Shown piece after piece: positions 8,730 through 17,317 of a stretch of DNA of 64,000 nt. Source of the DNA: Niabella drilacis (GTDB lineage: Bacteria > Bacteroidota > Bacteroidia > Chitinophagales > Chitinophagaceae); NCBI RefSeq assembly GCF_900101395.1, contig NZ_FMZO01000006.1, forward strand, positions 186,001-250,000. Reading direction: 5' to 3'. Position 1 is the first letter of the stretch; each line of letters opens with the position of its first letter. A program made the translations under genes and the position numbers. Under the pieces are notes generated by a model that was not told the DNA's origin, searched no databases, and saw only the letters and a list, made by a program, of their open reading frames with translations.

Positions 8730-9392
8730 TTATTTACTTTTTATTGATTGGATCATGTTTAGAACGGTCGCTGTCATCTGCTCAATGGCGGTATAGTCCC
8801 CGGCGGCCATTAACTGTTTGCTCACCAGCTTACTGCCCATACCCACCGCACAAACACCGGCTTTAAACCAGCCTTCAATGCTTTCCTCAGTGGCATCTAC
8901 CCCGCCGGTAGGCATAAACAATAATTTTGGAAAAATATCTTTAATAGTACCGAGGTATTTTGGCCCCAGCATATCACCCGGGAACAATTTAATGAAGCGT
9001 ACCCCCGCATTTTCTGCGGCGATGATCTCTGTAGGCGTCATACAACCCGGTGCATAGAAAATTTCTTTTTCGGCAGCAAACGCCGCGATTTCCGGAACAA
9101 AGCCCGGGCTTACAAAAAAATCAGCCCCGGCTTCCAGGTATTCTTTGGTATCCTGCAGGTTCTTTACGGTTCCGATACCCAGCAGCAGCCCCTGCATTTC
9201 CTGGTCGCGGACCGCCACCAGCTTTTTAAAGTTACTAAACGCCGCTGCTCCCCGATTGGTATATTCAACAGCTTTAACTCCTGCTTTATATAAGGCGCGT
9301 AAAACCTCTGTACTTACGGCCTCGTCCGCATTAAAATATAAGGGCAGCATCCCCTGCGCTATAATCGTGTCGATTGTTTGTTGTACGGCCAT
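8730..9392 (-). CDS. kdgA: KDPG aldolase (2-dehydro-3-deoxy-6-phosphogluconate aldolase)
   Basis: A 220-residue class I aldolase of the Eda/KdgA family. It cleaves KDPG to pyruvate and glyceraldehyde-3-phosphate in the cytoplasm, the last step of hexuronate breakdown. Visible: MLPLYFNADEAV, VEYTNRGAAAF (with the conserved Glu region), GIGTVKN, FFVSPGF, and the Schiff-base Lys in RFIKLFPGDMLGP (about residue 133), then PTGGVDATEESI. Length is normal (about 210-225). It is tightly packed, 2 bases from both neighbours, consistent with translational coupling within the operon. Confidence 0.93.
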   Translation of the reverse strand: MAVQQTIDTIIAQGMLPLYFNADEAVSTEVLRALYKAGVKAVEYTNRGAAAFSNFKKLVAVRDQEMQGLLLGIGTVKNLQDTKEYLEAGADFFVSPGFVPEIAAFAAEKEIFYAPGCMTPTEIIAAENAGVRFIKLFPGDMLGPKYLGTIKDIFPKLLFMPTGGVDATEESIEGWFKAGVCAVGMGSKLVSKQLMAAGDYTAIEQMTATVLNMIQSIKSK

Positions 9393-9394
9393 TC

Positions 9395-9847
9395 TTATAA
9401 TTTTATTTTCATTACTAATTTTTTAATGATGCCCTCACCGATCATTGGCGCATGCACATCTTCCGGGAAAAAAATAACAAACTGGCCAGGGCTCAATGTA
9501 AAAAAAGTGTCGGGTCGGTCATTGTAGAACTGTACGTCTTTTTCAGGGTTATAATCCCCGTTGGGCGCATGGCAATCCCCGCGCGGCTTCCAGCCCATTT
9601 GCTCCATACCGCTGATCACATACTGGATGTCGATAAACTGGTTATGACACTCAAATTTTTCCAGAGAAACCTCCGCTTTTTTACCGGAAGCTTCTGATAC
9701 AATCGCCTTTACCGCGTTCTCTTCAATAGTGTAGGTACCTGCGGGGGTGTTTAAGAGATCTGTTTGCCGGATATAGTCCAGTGCTTTTTTAAATAATGGA
9801 TGCAGCAACTCGTAACGTTGTGCATTATTTACCGTATCAATTACCAT
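9395..9847 (-). CDS. YhcH/YjgK/YiaL (DUF386) family cupin
   Basis: 150 residues matching the EbgC/YhcH/YiaL family: FECHNQFIDIQYVISGME, with metal-binding Glu/His positions, and FVIFFPEDVHAPMIGEG near the C-terminus. These are double-stranded beta-helix cupins found in sugar-acid loci and thought to help isomerisation or anomerisation of sugar acids; the exact reaction is unsettled. Its place between the MocA-type oxidoreductase and kdgA suggests it acts on an open-chain or keto uronate intermediate, which is inference. Confidence 0.85.
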   Translation of the reverse strand: MVIDTVNNAQRYELLHPLFKKALDYIRQTDLLNTPAGTYTIEENAVKAIVSEASGKKAEVSLEKFECHNQFIDIQYVISGMEQMGWKPRGDCHAPNGDYNPEKDVQFYNDRPDTFFTLSPGQFVIFFPEDVHAPMIGEGIIKKLVMKIKL

Positions 9848-9861
9848 AAGGTTTGTTTATT

Positions 9862-11007
9862 TTATCTGTTCTCTGCGTTCCCGGTTTGTGCAGCTGCCAA
9901 CCGGGGCTTTAAATATATTGTTTTACCGCTCTTTGCCGATGCCCGGGCCGCATCCAGGATCTCAACCGTTGTTATATTTACCGGGAGCCCGTATAAGTCA
10001 TCAGGCTCCTGTTTCAATACCCCTCGTATCACACCGGCAAAAACCGCAAAGGGATCTTCAAACGGCGCCGGACGGGGCTCCAGTACCCGGGTGGTTTCGG
10101 GCAGTGCACCATCAAAACGGCTTTTAACCGTTGTTCGGTCCGCTGCAATAACATATCCCTTTGTGCCGTATGCTTCCAGGTCCTTGCGGCTGAAAGTCCA
10201 GCTCCATGAGGCCTGGATCACACACTGTGTTTCCGGGTACTGCAGGATGATGGTGGCCTCGTCTTCTACCTTCGGATACCGGTCCGGTCGGTTTTGATGG
10301 GTGATGGCCGTTACCGACAAGGGACGCTGCCCATCCATTAACCAGGTCATGAGATTGGCGCCATAACAGCCAAAATCGGTAAGCGCACCTCCTCCGTTCT
10401 TTACCGGATCGGTAAGCCAGGAAACAAAATGCCGGTTCATAGCCCAGGGGCCTTCATGACCGTCATTCACCAAAACCTTACGCAGCCGGCCCAGTTTTCC
10501 TTCCTGGTAACAACTCTTCACATACTGGTTGCTGGAATACCACGAGGTTTCAAAATTCGTGAGCACCCTGATCCCATATCGTTTTGCCAGGCTTTCTATT
10601 TCCAGGGCATCTTTATAGCTGGTGGCCAGCGGCTTTTCCACCATCACATGTATCCTGCGTGGCGCAGCAGACCGTACCACCGCAATATGTTCATTGATGG
10701 GGCCAAAAGCCATAACGCCGGCAGGTTTTACCTGATCCAGCATCCGGCCCAGATCCGAAAAAAAAAGAGCTGCCGGCAATTGATACCGTTCCCGGAACTC
10801 ACGGATCCGGTCCGTATTTGTTTCGTAAATGCCAACGATCTCGATATCGCCTTTCAGCTTCCGGTTATAGATCCAATCGCTATGCCCATGCGTGATGCCT
10901 GCTATCGCAAGCCGCACGGGATGCTGCGCCGCTGCCGGCCCTGTACAAAAAACGCACAGCATAAAACAAAGCAGCAACCGTTGTATCGTTCTTATTGTCG
11001 TCATCAA
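9862..11007 (-). CDS. Exported Gfo/Idh/MocA family oxidoreductase
   Basis: 381 residues. The N-terminus has a signal peptide (RLLLCFMLCVFCTGPAAAQ, cleavage near residue 28). A Rossmann NAD(P)-binding domain follows (VRLAIAGITHGH), then the family motif EKPLATSYKDAL (about residues 123-134) and a C-terminal GFO_IDH_MocA domain (NGGALTDFGCYGANLMTW). Such enzymes oxidise or isomerise sugars with NAD(P). An exported member with a cofactor-binding domain is characteristic of Bacteroidota, where the cofactor is believed to be bound before Tat export or tightly retained; no twin-Arg is obvious here. Its substrate is unknown and it is not needed for the textbook pathway encoded around it. Confidence 0.85.
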   Translation of the reverse strand: MMTTIRTIQRLLLCFMLCVFCTGPAAAQHPVRLAIAGITHGHSDWIYNRKLKGDIEIVGIYETNTDRIREFRERYQLPAALFFSDLGRMLDQVKPAGVMAFGPINEHIAVVRSAAPRRIHVMVEKPLATSYKDALEIESLAKRYGIRVLTNFETSWYSSNQYVKSCYQEGKLGRLRKVLVNDGHEGPWAMNRHFVSWLTDPVKNGGGALTDFGCYGANLMTWLMDGQRPLSVTAITHQNRPDRYPKVEDEATIILQYPETQCVIQASWSWTFSRKDLEAYGTKGYVIAADRTTVKSRFDGALPETTRVLEPRPAPFEDPFAVFAGVIRGVLKQEPDDLYGLPVNITTVEILDAARASAKSGKTIYLKPRLAAAQTGNAENR

Positions 11008-11041
11008 TCAGGTCTGTTGTCAGCCCCGGGCGTCGCAGCGT

Positions 11042-12067
11042 TTAGCGCTGTACACGACCGCTGGCATCGCCCTTCATCAGCGTTTTTACGTCACTCAACG
11101 TGGCATGGTTCAGGTCTCCCGGAATGGTATGTTTTAATGCAGATGCCGCTACGCCAAATTCTGCAGCATCGGCCATGCTCATACCGGTTACGAGGCCATA
11201 GATCAATCCGCTGGCAAAGCTGTCTCCGCTTCCCACACGGTCTACAATCCGCACATCGTACTTGCGGGTATGATAAAATTCCGTACCGTCGCTTACCAGT
11301 GCGCTCCAGCCGTTATCGCTGGCACTGTAGCTTTCCCGGAGGGAAGAAGCAATGTATTTAAAGTTGAACTTTTCTTTCATCTGGCGGATCACATCTTTGT
11401 AGCCTTCGAGATTCAGTTCTCCTTTTGTAATATCGGTATCCGCAGCTTTAAAGCCCAGTGTGGTTTCCGCATCTTCTTCATTACCGATACAAACATCCAC
11501 GTATTTGCAGAGCCCGCTCATCACTTCACGGGCTTTTTCTTTGCTCCACAATTTCTTACGGTAATTCAGATCAATGCTGGTGGTGATCCCCTTTGCCTTT
11601 GCCGCTTTCAGCGCCGCCTCGGTCAAAGCGGCTGCTTTGTCGCTCAACGCGGGAGTAATGCCGGTTGTATGAAACCAGTCTGCACCTTCCAGTATTTTAT
11701 CAAAATCAAATTCGCTTGCATCTGCATCTGCGATGGCGGCACCGGCACGGTCATAGATCACCTGCGAAGCCCGCATAGACGCCCCTGTTTCCAGGAAATA
11801 GATCCCCAAACGGTCACCCCCCCGTGCTACAAAACCGGTATTTACCCCATAGCGGCGCAAATGATTGATGGCCGCCTGACCAATGGCGTTGTCCGGAACT
11901 TTTGAAACAAAAGAGCCATCCAGTCCGTAGTTGGAGAGCGCTACAGCCACATTGGCTTCACCGCCGCCATAGGTAACATCAAAAGAATCTGCCTGAACAA
12001 AACGCTCAAAACCCGGAGTGGATAAGCGCAACATGATTTCGCCCAGTGTAACAACTTTCTTCGACAT
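11042..12067 (-). CDS. kdgK: 2-keto-3-deoxygluconate kinase (PfkB family)
   Basis: A 341-residue ribokinase-type sugar kinase. Key signs: N-terminal VVTLGEIMLRLSTPGFERF, YGGGEANVAVALSNYG (PfkB signature 1 region), and DRVGSGDSFASGLIYGL (signature 2 with the catalytic Asp, about residues 275-291). In this operon it should phosphorylate KDG to KDPG with ATP, joining the KduI/KduD and UxaABC branches before aldol cleavage by KdgA. Context makes KDG the likely substrate; sequence alone fits several PfkB sugar kinases. Confidence 0.9.
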   Translation of the reverse strand: MSKKVVTLGEIMLRLSTPGFERFVQADSFDVTYGGGEANVAVALSNYGLDGSFVSKVPDNAIGQAAINHLRRYGVNTGFVARGGDRLGIYFLETGASMRASQVIYDRAGAAIADADASEFDFDKILEGADWFHTTGITPALSDKAAALTEAALKAAKAKGITTSIDLNYRKKLWSKEKAREVMSGLCKYVDVCIGNEEDAETTLGFKAADTDITKGELNLEGYKDVIRQMKEKFNFKYIASSLRESYSASDNGWSALVSDGTEFYHTRKYDVRIVDRVGSGDSFASGLIYGLVTGMSMADAAEFGVAASALKHTIPGDLNHATLSDVKTLMKGDASGRVQR

Positions 12068-12078
12068 AATAATATTCT

Positions 12079-12483
12079 CTATTTTTTGTTTGTTAGAATT
12101 AAAAGATTGATCAGGCGTATCGCCATCAAAAAAAACTGGATCCCCAATATGGCCATCACTGCAAAAGGAACGTACTTCTTTGGGTAACGCGCTTTTTTAT
12201 AGGGTAAAAAACTTACCGGCAAACTGAGCGCAAAACCTAAGACCGGAACCCCCAGCATAAGGAACAACAACAGATCCTTTTTCATTTGACCGGCTCCAGC
12301 AGCGCGATCATAAAGATCCGTGATCTGTTCATCCATTGTTGCAGTGGTTAAAAAATACAGGAGCACTGTCAGTGCAACGGCTATGCCCGTCATTTTCCAT
12401 ACCGTTGCCCTCCTTACAAAAAAGGGGGCTGCCGGCTTCGCTTCCGGAAACAGATTTTCTGTTATATCCTGGTTGATGATCAC
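12079..12483 (-). CDS. Small integral membrane protein of unknown function in the hexuronate operon
   Basis: 134 residues with three hydrophobic segments (about 30-48 GIAVALTVLLYFLTT, 70-90 LLLFLMLGVPVLGFALSLPV, 105-128 FAVMAILGIQFFLMAIRLIN) and a charged N-terminal tail. I do not recognise a family. It lies 8 bases after kduI and 11 bases before kdgK on the same strand, so it is certainly cotranscribed with catabolic genes. Its length and lack of transporter motifs argue against a permease; a regulatory or assembly role is only a guess. Confidence 0.75.
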   Translation of the reverse strand: MIINQDITENLFPEAKPAAPFFVRRATVWKMTGIAVALTVLLYFLTTATMDEQITDLYDRAAGAGQMKKDLLLFLMLGVPVLGFALSLPVSFLPYKKARYPKKYVPFAVMAILGIQFFLMAIRLINLLILTNKK

Positions 12484-12491
12484 GATACTTT

Positions 12492-13322
12492 TTATAACAA
12501 GGTAGCTATGGGTGCCGGATCCATATCCGTATACTGTTTGTTTTCGCCGGCCATACCCCAGATGAATCCGTAATTGGAGGTACCGCAGCCGAAGTGCATG
12601 CTCCAGGGCGGAGAAATAACGGCTTCCTGGTTCTTCATAATGATGTGACGGGTTTGCTGTGGCTGGCCCATCATATGAAACAGGCGCTGTTCTTCCGGCA
12701 GATCAAAATAAAAATAGATCTCGGTTCTGCGGGTATGCGTATGCGGCGGAACGGAGTTCCACACACTTCCGGTTTCCAGCACTGTTAACCCCATTACCAG
12801 CTGGCAGCTCTGGATGCCCTCCTCATGAATATATTTATAAATTGTGCGTTTGTTGGACGTGGCAATATCACCCAATGTTACCGGTGCCGCCTGCTCCTTG
12901 GTATACTTGGTAGTGGGATAGTCCTGGTGTGCCGGCGCCGATAAGATGTAGAATACAGCCGGGTCTTTTTTCCCGCTGCTGCTGAAACTTACTTTTTTGG
13001 AACCGCGCCCGATATACAGGCAATCCAGTTTATCGAGGGAAAATTTCTGGCCATCAACGGTGATGGTCCCTTTACCGCCTACATTAATAACCCCCATTTC
13101 CCTGCGTTGCAGGAAAAAACCTGCCTTCAGCTCTTCTTCATTTTTCAGCGGCACAGCCTTTGTCACCGGCTTTACTCCCCCTACGATCAGGCGATCATAG
13201 AAACTATAAACCAACGTCAACCTGTCGGCCTTCATCAGGTCTTCTACCAGAAAACTTTCCCGCAGCTGTTCTGTGGTCATCCCTTTTGTTTCCTGCGGAC
13301 TGTGTTCGTACCTTATTTCCAT
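12492..13322 (-). CDS. kduI: 5-dehydro-4-deoxy-D-glucuronate isomerase
   Basis: A 276-residue KduI cupin (usual length 276-280). It isomerises 4-deoxy-L-threo-5-hexosulose uronate, formed spontaneously from unsaturated uronate, to 3-deoxy-D-glycero-2,5-hexodiulosonate. Visible signatures: RLTLVYSFYDRLIVGGVKP, FFLQRREMGVINVGGKG, PHTHTRRTEIYFYFDLP (metal-binding His and Glu, about residues 195-211), and SPPWSMHFGCGTSNYGFIWG at the C-terminus. It links the GH105 product to KduD, encoded in the next upstream gene. Confidence 0.95.
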   Translation of the reverse strand: MEIRYEHSPQETKGMTTEQLRESFLVEDLMKADRLTLVYSFYDRLIVGGVKPVTKAVPLKNEEELKAGFFLQRREMGVINVGGKGTITVDGQKFSLDKLDCLYIGRGSKKVSFSSSGKKDPAVFYILSAPAHQDYPTTKYTKEQAAPVTLGDIATSNKRTIYKYIHEEGIQSCQLVMGLTVLETGSVWNSVPPHTHTRRTEIYFYFDLPEEQRLFHMMGQPQQTRHIIMKNQEAVISPPWSMHFGCGTSNYGFIWGMAGENKQYTDMDPAPIATLL

Positions 13323-13365
13323 TACTGATTTTTAATTTGATATTTCTGATTTCTTGTTCCCTGTT

Positions 13366-14118
13366 CTACCGGCCCATCCAGCCTCCATCTACTGTAAGGA
13401 TGGTCCCGTGCACATAACTGCCCGCTTCGGAGGCCAAAAAAACAGCGGGCCCGGCAAAATCTTCCGGTATTCCCCATCGGCCGGCCGGTATCCGGTCCAG
13501 GATCGACCTACTGCGGTCTGTATCTTCGCGCAAGGCCTGTGTATTATCGGTTGCGATATAACCCGGCGCAATACCGTTCACATTAACGCCTTTTGAAGCC
13601 CATTCATTCGCCAGGGCTTTTACCAGGCTGCTCAGCGCACCTTTACTGGCCGCGTAACCGGGCACATTGATCCCTCCCTGGAAGCTCAGCAGTGAGCAGG
13701 TAAAAATAATTTTCCCGGACCCTTTTTCAATCATATGCTTTCCAAACTCACGCGCCAGTATAAAAGGCGTATCGAGGTTTATCGTCAGTACATTATCCCA
13801 GTATTCGTCCGGGTGCTCTGCAGCCGGTTTGCGCATAATGGTGCCGGCATTGTTCACCAGTACGTCGATCCGCTCATTTTCAGCCAGTACCTGCTGTACA
13901 AATGTGTATACGCTACCCCGGTCTGCCGCATCCAGTTTATAATGTTTAAAATTGCGGCCCAATTGCTTTACCTCTGCTTCCACTCCGGACCCTGCCTCAA
14001 CAGAACGGGCTGCCACGATAATATCGGCACCGGCCTTTGCCAGTCCAATGGCCATCCCCTTTCCGATTCCCTTATTCCCGCCCGTGATCAGGGCCGTTTT
14101 ACCTGAAAGATCAAACAT
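13366..14118 (-). CDS. kduD: 2-dehydro-3-deoxy-D-gluconate 5-dehydrogenase (SDR)
   Basis: A 250-residue classical short-chain dehydrogenase. Coenzyme motif TGGNKGIGKGMA (about residues 12-23), NNAGTIMRKP, catalytic Ser in TCSLLSFQGG and Tyr-Lys in YAASKGALSSL (about residues 153-163), and the C-terminal TVDGGWMGR typical of KduD. It reduces 3-deoxy-2,5-hexodiulosonate to 2-keto-3-deoxygluconate with NADH. Adjacent to kduI, it completes the unsaturated-uronate branch. Confidence 0.94.
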   Translation of the reverse strand: MFDLSGKTALITGGNKGIGKGMAIGLAKAGADIIVAARSVEAGSGVEAEVKQLGRNFKHYKLDAADRGSVYTFVQQVLAENERIDVLVNNAGTIMRKPAAEHPDEYWDNVLTINLDTPFILAREFGKHMIEKGSGKIIFTCSLLSFQGGINVPGYAASKGALSSLVKALANEWASKGVNVNGIAPGYIATDNTQALREDTDRSRSILDRIPAGRWGIPEDFAGPAVFLASEAGSYVHGTILTVDGGWMGR

Positions 14119-14188
14119 CTTAATGCTAATTGTTTATTATTGATCGTTTAGTGGTCCGGGGCATCCCCTGTTCACTATTGATTATTTG

Positions 14189-15598
14189 CTACTTTGCTCC
14201 AAATCCAAAATACTCATTTGCATTGTTGAAGCAAATATCCTGTATGAGCTTACCTACCCATCTGATGTCGGCGGGAAGTTCGCCATTTTCAATATCGTTT
14301 CCAAACAAATTACACAGTATTCTCCGGAAGTATTCGTGCCTGGGAAAAGAAAGAAAGCTTCTTGAATCTGTCAGCATGCCCACAAAACGGCTGATCAGCC
14401 CCATATTGGAAAGCGTATTCATCTGGTCGATCATTCCATCCTTCTGATCGAGGAACCACCAGCCCGAGCCCCATTGTACTTTTCCCACTGCCGTACCGTC
14501 GTTAAAATTGCCGGTCATCGTAGCAAAGAGTTCATTATCGGAAGGGTTCAGGTTGTACAGGATCGTTTTGGCCAGCCGGTCGTTCTTATCCAGTCCGTTC
14601 AGGAATTTGGAAAGGGCTCTTCCCTGGGAAAAATCCCCAATGGAATCCCAGCCTGTATCGGGACCTAGTTTTTCGAGCAGGCGGGCATTGTTATTCCGCA
14701 ATGCGCCCAGATGGTATTGCTGTACCCACCCTTTTTCATGATCCCATTCCGCAAACCAAACCAGCATCGCCGAACGGAATTGCTCCTGCTCTTCTGCAGA
14801 CAGGTGCTTTCCGGCCCGGATCTTATCAAAAGCAGCGCTGACGCCCGCTTCTGTATAATCGGCTGCATGAATATGCTCCAGCCCATGATCCGATACCGAG
14901 CAGCCCATTTCCGCAAAGAAATCATGCCGGCTCTTAAGCGCCCGGAGATAGGAATCCAGGTTCTTTACCTCCACATTGGAAGCAGCTTCGAGCCGGGCAA
15001 CATACGCTGCAAAGATTTCCGGGGAGGATACATTCATGGCATTGTCCGGCCTGAAAGCGGGGTACACCGGTATTTCAAAGCCATCAGCTTTTATTGTCTG
15101 ATGAAACTCCAGTGAGTCCGCGGGATCATCTGTGGTGCATACCACTTTTACATTCATTTTGCGCAACAGGTTCTTTACACTGAATGCGCTGCTGCTGATC
15201 ATTGCTGAAGCAGTATCATACACCTGTTTGCCATTACCGGCATCCAGCGTTTCCCGGATATCAAAATAGCGCTGCAGCTCCAGGTGCGTCCAATGATACA
15301 GTGGATTGCGCATGGTGTAAGGAACGGTTTCCGCCCACTTCAGGAATTTATCTTCATCCGATGCGCTCCCCGTTATGAAGTCCTCATGGATCCCGTTGGT
15401 ACGCATAGCCCGCCATTTATAATGATCGCCATACAGCCAGGCCTGTGTTATATTCCTGAACTGCGCATCCGCTGCGATCTGCTGGGGCGGAAGATGGCAA
15501 TGGTAGTCAATGATCGGCATTTGCTTTGCGTAGTCATGATAAAGCTGCTCTGCCGTTTTCGTTTCCAGCAAAAAGTTATCGTCTAAAAACTGTTTCAC
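14189..15598 (-). CDS. uxaC: Glucuronate isomerase (uronate isomerase)
   Basis: A 469-residue amidohydrolase-superfamily enzyme converting D-glucuronate to fructuronate and D-galacturonate to tagaturonate. The metal-binding HxH lies in MPIIDYHCHLPPQQIA (His33 and His35). Other family blocks: DHYKWRAMRTNGI, VVCTTDDPADSL, FRPDNAMN, DHGLEHIHA and SFLSFPRHEYFRRILC near the end. Normal length (about 466-470). It lies 66 bases after uxaA on the transcript and starts the saturated-hexuronate branch. Confidence 0.95.
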   Translation of the reverse strand: MKQFLDDNFLLETKTAEQLYHDYAKQMPIIDYHCHLPPQQIAADAQFRNITQAWLYGDHYKWRAMRTNGIHEDFITGSASDEDKFLKWAETVPYTMRNPLYHWTHLELQRYFDIRETLDAGNGKQVYDTASAMISSSAFSVKNLLRKMNVKVVCTTDDPADSLEFHQTIKADGFEIPVYPAFRPDNAMNVSSPEIFAAYVARLEAASNVEVKNLDSYLRALKSRHDFFAEMGCSVSDHGLEHIHAADYTEAGVSAAFDKIRAGKHLSAEEQEQFRSAMLVWFAEWDHEKGWVQQYHLGALRNNNARLLEKLGPDTGWDSIGDFSQGRALSKFLNGLDKNDRLAKTILYNLNPSDNELFATMTGNFNDGTAVGKVQWGSGWWFLDQKDGMIDQMNTLSNMGLISRFVGMLTDSRSFLSFPRHEYFRRILCNLFGNDIENGELPADIRWVGKLIQDICFNNANEYFGFGAK

Positions 15599-15664
15599 GT
15601 TCTGATCGGTTAATCGTTAAAATAGTTATTCAAATCACGTCTGTTGTCATGCAATACACTGTTG

Positions 15665-17314
15665 TTACAACGACACGCCTCTTTTCCAGGGGATGAAATC
15701 ATCCTGGTTCAACTGTACCGCCTTGGGTATCACTTCACCGCTGGCTGCTTTGATACAATATTCCAATATTTCTGCACCCATCTCTTCAATAGTCTTTTCA
15801 CCGTCGATAATACCACCGGTATTGATGTCTATAATATCGCTCATCCGGTTGGCCAGGGACGTATTGGTGGCAAGCTTGATGGTGGGACAAACCGGGTTGC
15901 CGGTAGGAGTGCCCAACCCCGTTGTAAAAAGGATCAGGGTGGCGCCGGATGCTGCTTTACCTGTGGTGGCTTCCACATCATTCCCCGGCGTACATACCAG
16001 GCTCAGCCCCGGTTTGGTGGCAGGCTCGGTATAATCCAGCACATCAACCACGGGAGATGTTCCTCCTTTTTTTGCAGCCCCGGTGCTCTTGATGGCATCG
16101 GTGATCAGACCATCCTTGATATTTCCGGGGGAAGGGTTCATAAAAAAGCCGGAGCCCACGCTCAGCGCCTGGTCATTATAAGTCGTCATCAGGTGAATGA
16201 ATTTCCGGGCGGCTGCTTCGTCAATGGTGCGGTCGATCAGCTGCTGCTCGGCACCGCACAGCTCGGGGAACTCGGCCAGCAACACCTTTGCCCCCAGGGC
16301 CGCCAGCAGATCGCTGGTATAACCTACGGCAGGATTGGCGCTGATACCGCTGAAACCATCGCTGCCACCGCATTTTACGCCCACCGTCAGCGCAGTAAGG
16401 GGTGCAGGGGCGCGCTCGATCTTATTGGCCTCGATGAGTCCTTCAAAAGTTTTCTTTATTGCATCGGCCACCAGTTGCTCTTCGCTTTGCGATTGCTGCT
16501 GTTCAAATACGAGGAGGGGCTTATCAAACGATGGGTTTCGCAGCTTAATATCCTCCAGCAGCTGTTTTGTCTGCAGGTTCTGACAACCGAGGCTCAGGAT
16601 GGTGATCCCGGCCACATTGGGATGATCGGCATAGGCCGCCAGCAACTTACTTAATGTACCGGCATCCTGGCGCGTACCGCCACAGCCCCCCTGATGGTTC
16701 AGGAACTTGATACCGTCAACATTTTTAAAAAGCCGGTCCGTGCTGCTGCTTCCGCCGGAAGGCAGTGCATTCAGGCTCAGGTTTGAGATATCTTCGTTAT
16801 TCTTAAAAGCAGCCACCAGGTGGTGCGCATATTTCTTGTACTTGTCGGTTACCGCATACCCCAGCTCATTGTGCAGGGCTTCGCGGATCACATCCAGGTT
16901 GCGGTTTTCGCAGAAAACGGTGGGCATGAACAGCCAGTAATTGGCGGTTCCCACCCGGCCATCGCTGCGATGATACCCGTTGAACGTACGATCTCTGAAT
17001 TTTGAAACATCCGGAGCCGTCCATTGATATTGATACGGACGATATTCAAAAGGATCGGCTGCATGCTTCGTGTTGCCCGTGGTCATTAAACCGCCCCTGG
17101 GAATAAATTCCTGGGCTTTACCCACCAATACCCCATACATGATGATCTCATCACCCGTCTGAAGATCGTGTGTAAAAAACTTATGCTTTGCTGTAATATC
17201 ATCCTGCAGTACAAAATCCTCGCCTCCGTAGTTAACCACCTGCCCTTTTTTCAGGTCTTTCAGGGCAACAATAACATTATCTTTCGGGTGCACTTTTAAA
17301 ACGATCTCGGCCAT
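15665..17314 (-). CDS. uxaA: Altronate dehydratase
   Basis: 549 residues, combining an N-terminal SAF domain (about 1-90: VHPKDNVIVALKDLKKGQ) with the UxaA catalytic domain. Signs include DGRVGTANYWLFMPTVFCEN, HQGGCGGTRQDAGTL with the conserved Cys, SLGCQNLQ, VKCGGSDGFSG, TGLGTPTGNPVCPTIK and NTGGIIDG. It dehydrates D-altronate to KDG, a metal-dependent step. The uxaB frame ends 3 bases upstream, so the two are coupled. The family also includes galactarate dehydratase, but uxaB and uxaC next door make altronate the clear substrate. Confidence 0.95.
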   Translation of the reverse strand: MAEIVLKVHPKDNVIVALKDLKKGQVVNYGGEDFVLQDDITAKHKFFTHDLQTGDEIIMYGVLVGKAQEFIPRGGLMTTGNTKHAADPFEYRPYQYQWTAPDVSKFRDRTFNGYHRSDGRVGTANYWLFMPTVFCENRNLDVIREALHNELGYAVTDKYKKYAHHLVAAFKNNEDISNLSLNALPSGGSSSTDRLFKNVDGIKFLNHQGGCGGTRQDAGTLSKLLAAYADHPNVAGITILSLGCQNLQTKQLLEDIKLRNPSFDKPLLVFEQQQSQSEEQLVADAIKKTFEGLIEANKIERAPAPLTALTVGVKCGGSDGFSGISANPAVGYTSDLLAALGAKVLLAEFPELCGAEQQLIDRTIDEAAARKFIHLMTTYNDQALSVGSGFFMNPSPGNIKDGLITDAIKSTGAAKKGGTSPVVDVLDYTEPATKPGLSLVCTPGNDVEATTGKAASGATLILFTTGLGTPTGNPVCPTIKLATNTSLANRMSDIIDINTGGIIDGEKTIEEMGAEILEYCIKAASGEVIPKAVQLNQDDFIPWKRGVSL

Positions 17315-17317
17315 TTT

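Noticed and set aside
10429-11361. 310-residue plus-strand open frame
   Set aside because: Antisense to the Gfo/Idh/MocA and kdgK genes and crosses their junction; no domain or start signal.
15644-16654. 336-residue plus-strand open frame
   Set aside because: Antisense to uxaA, whose motifs are unmistakable; no independent support.
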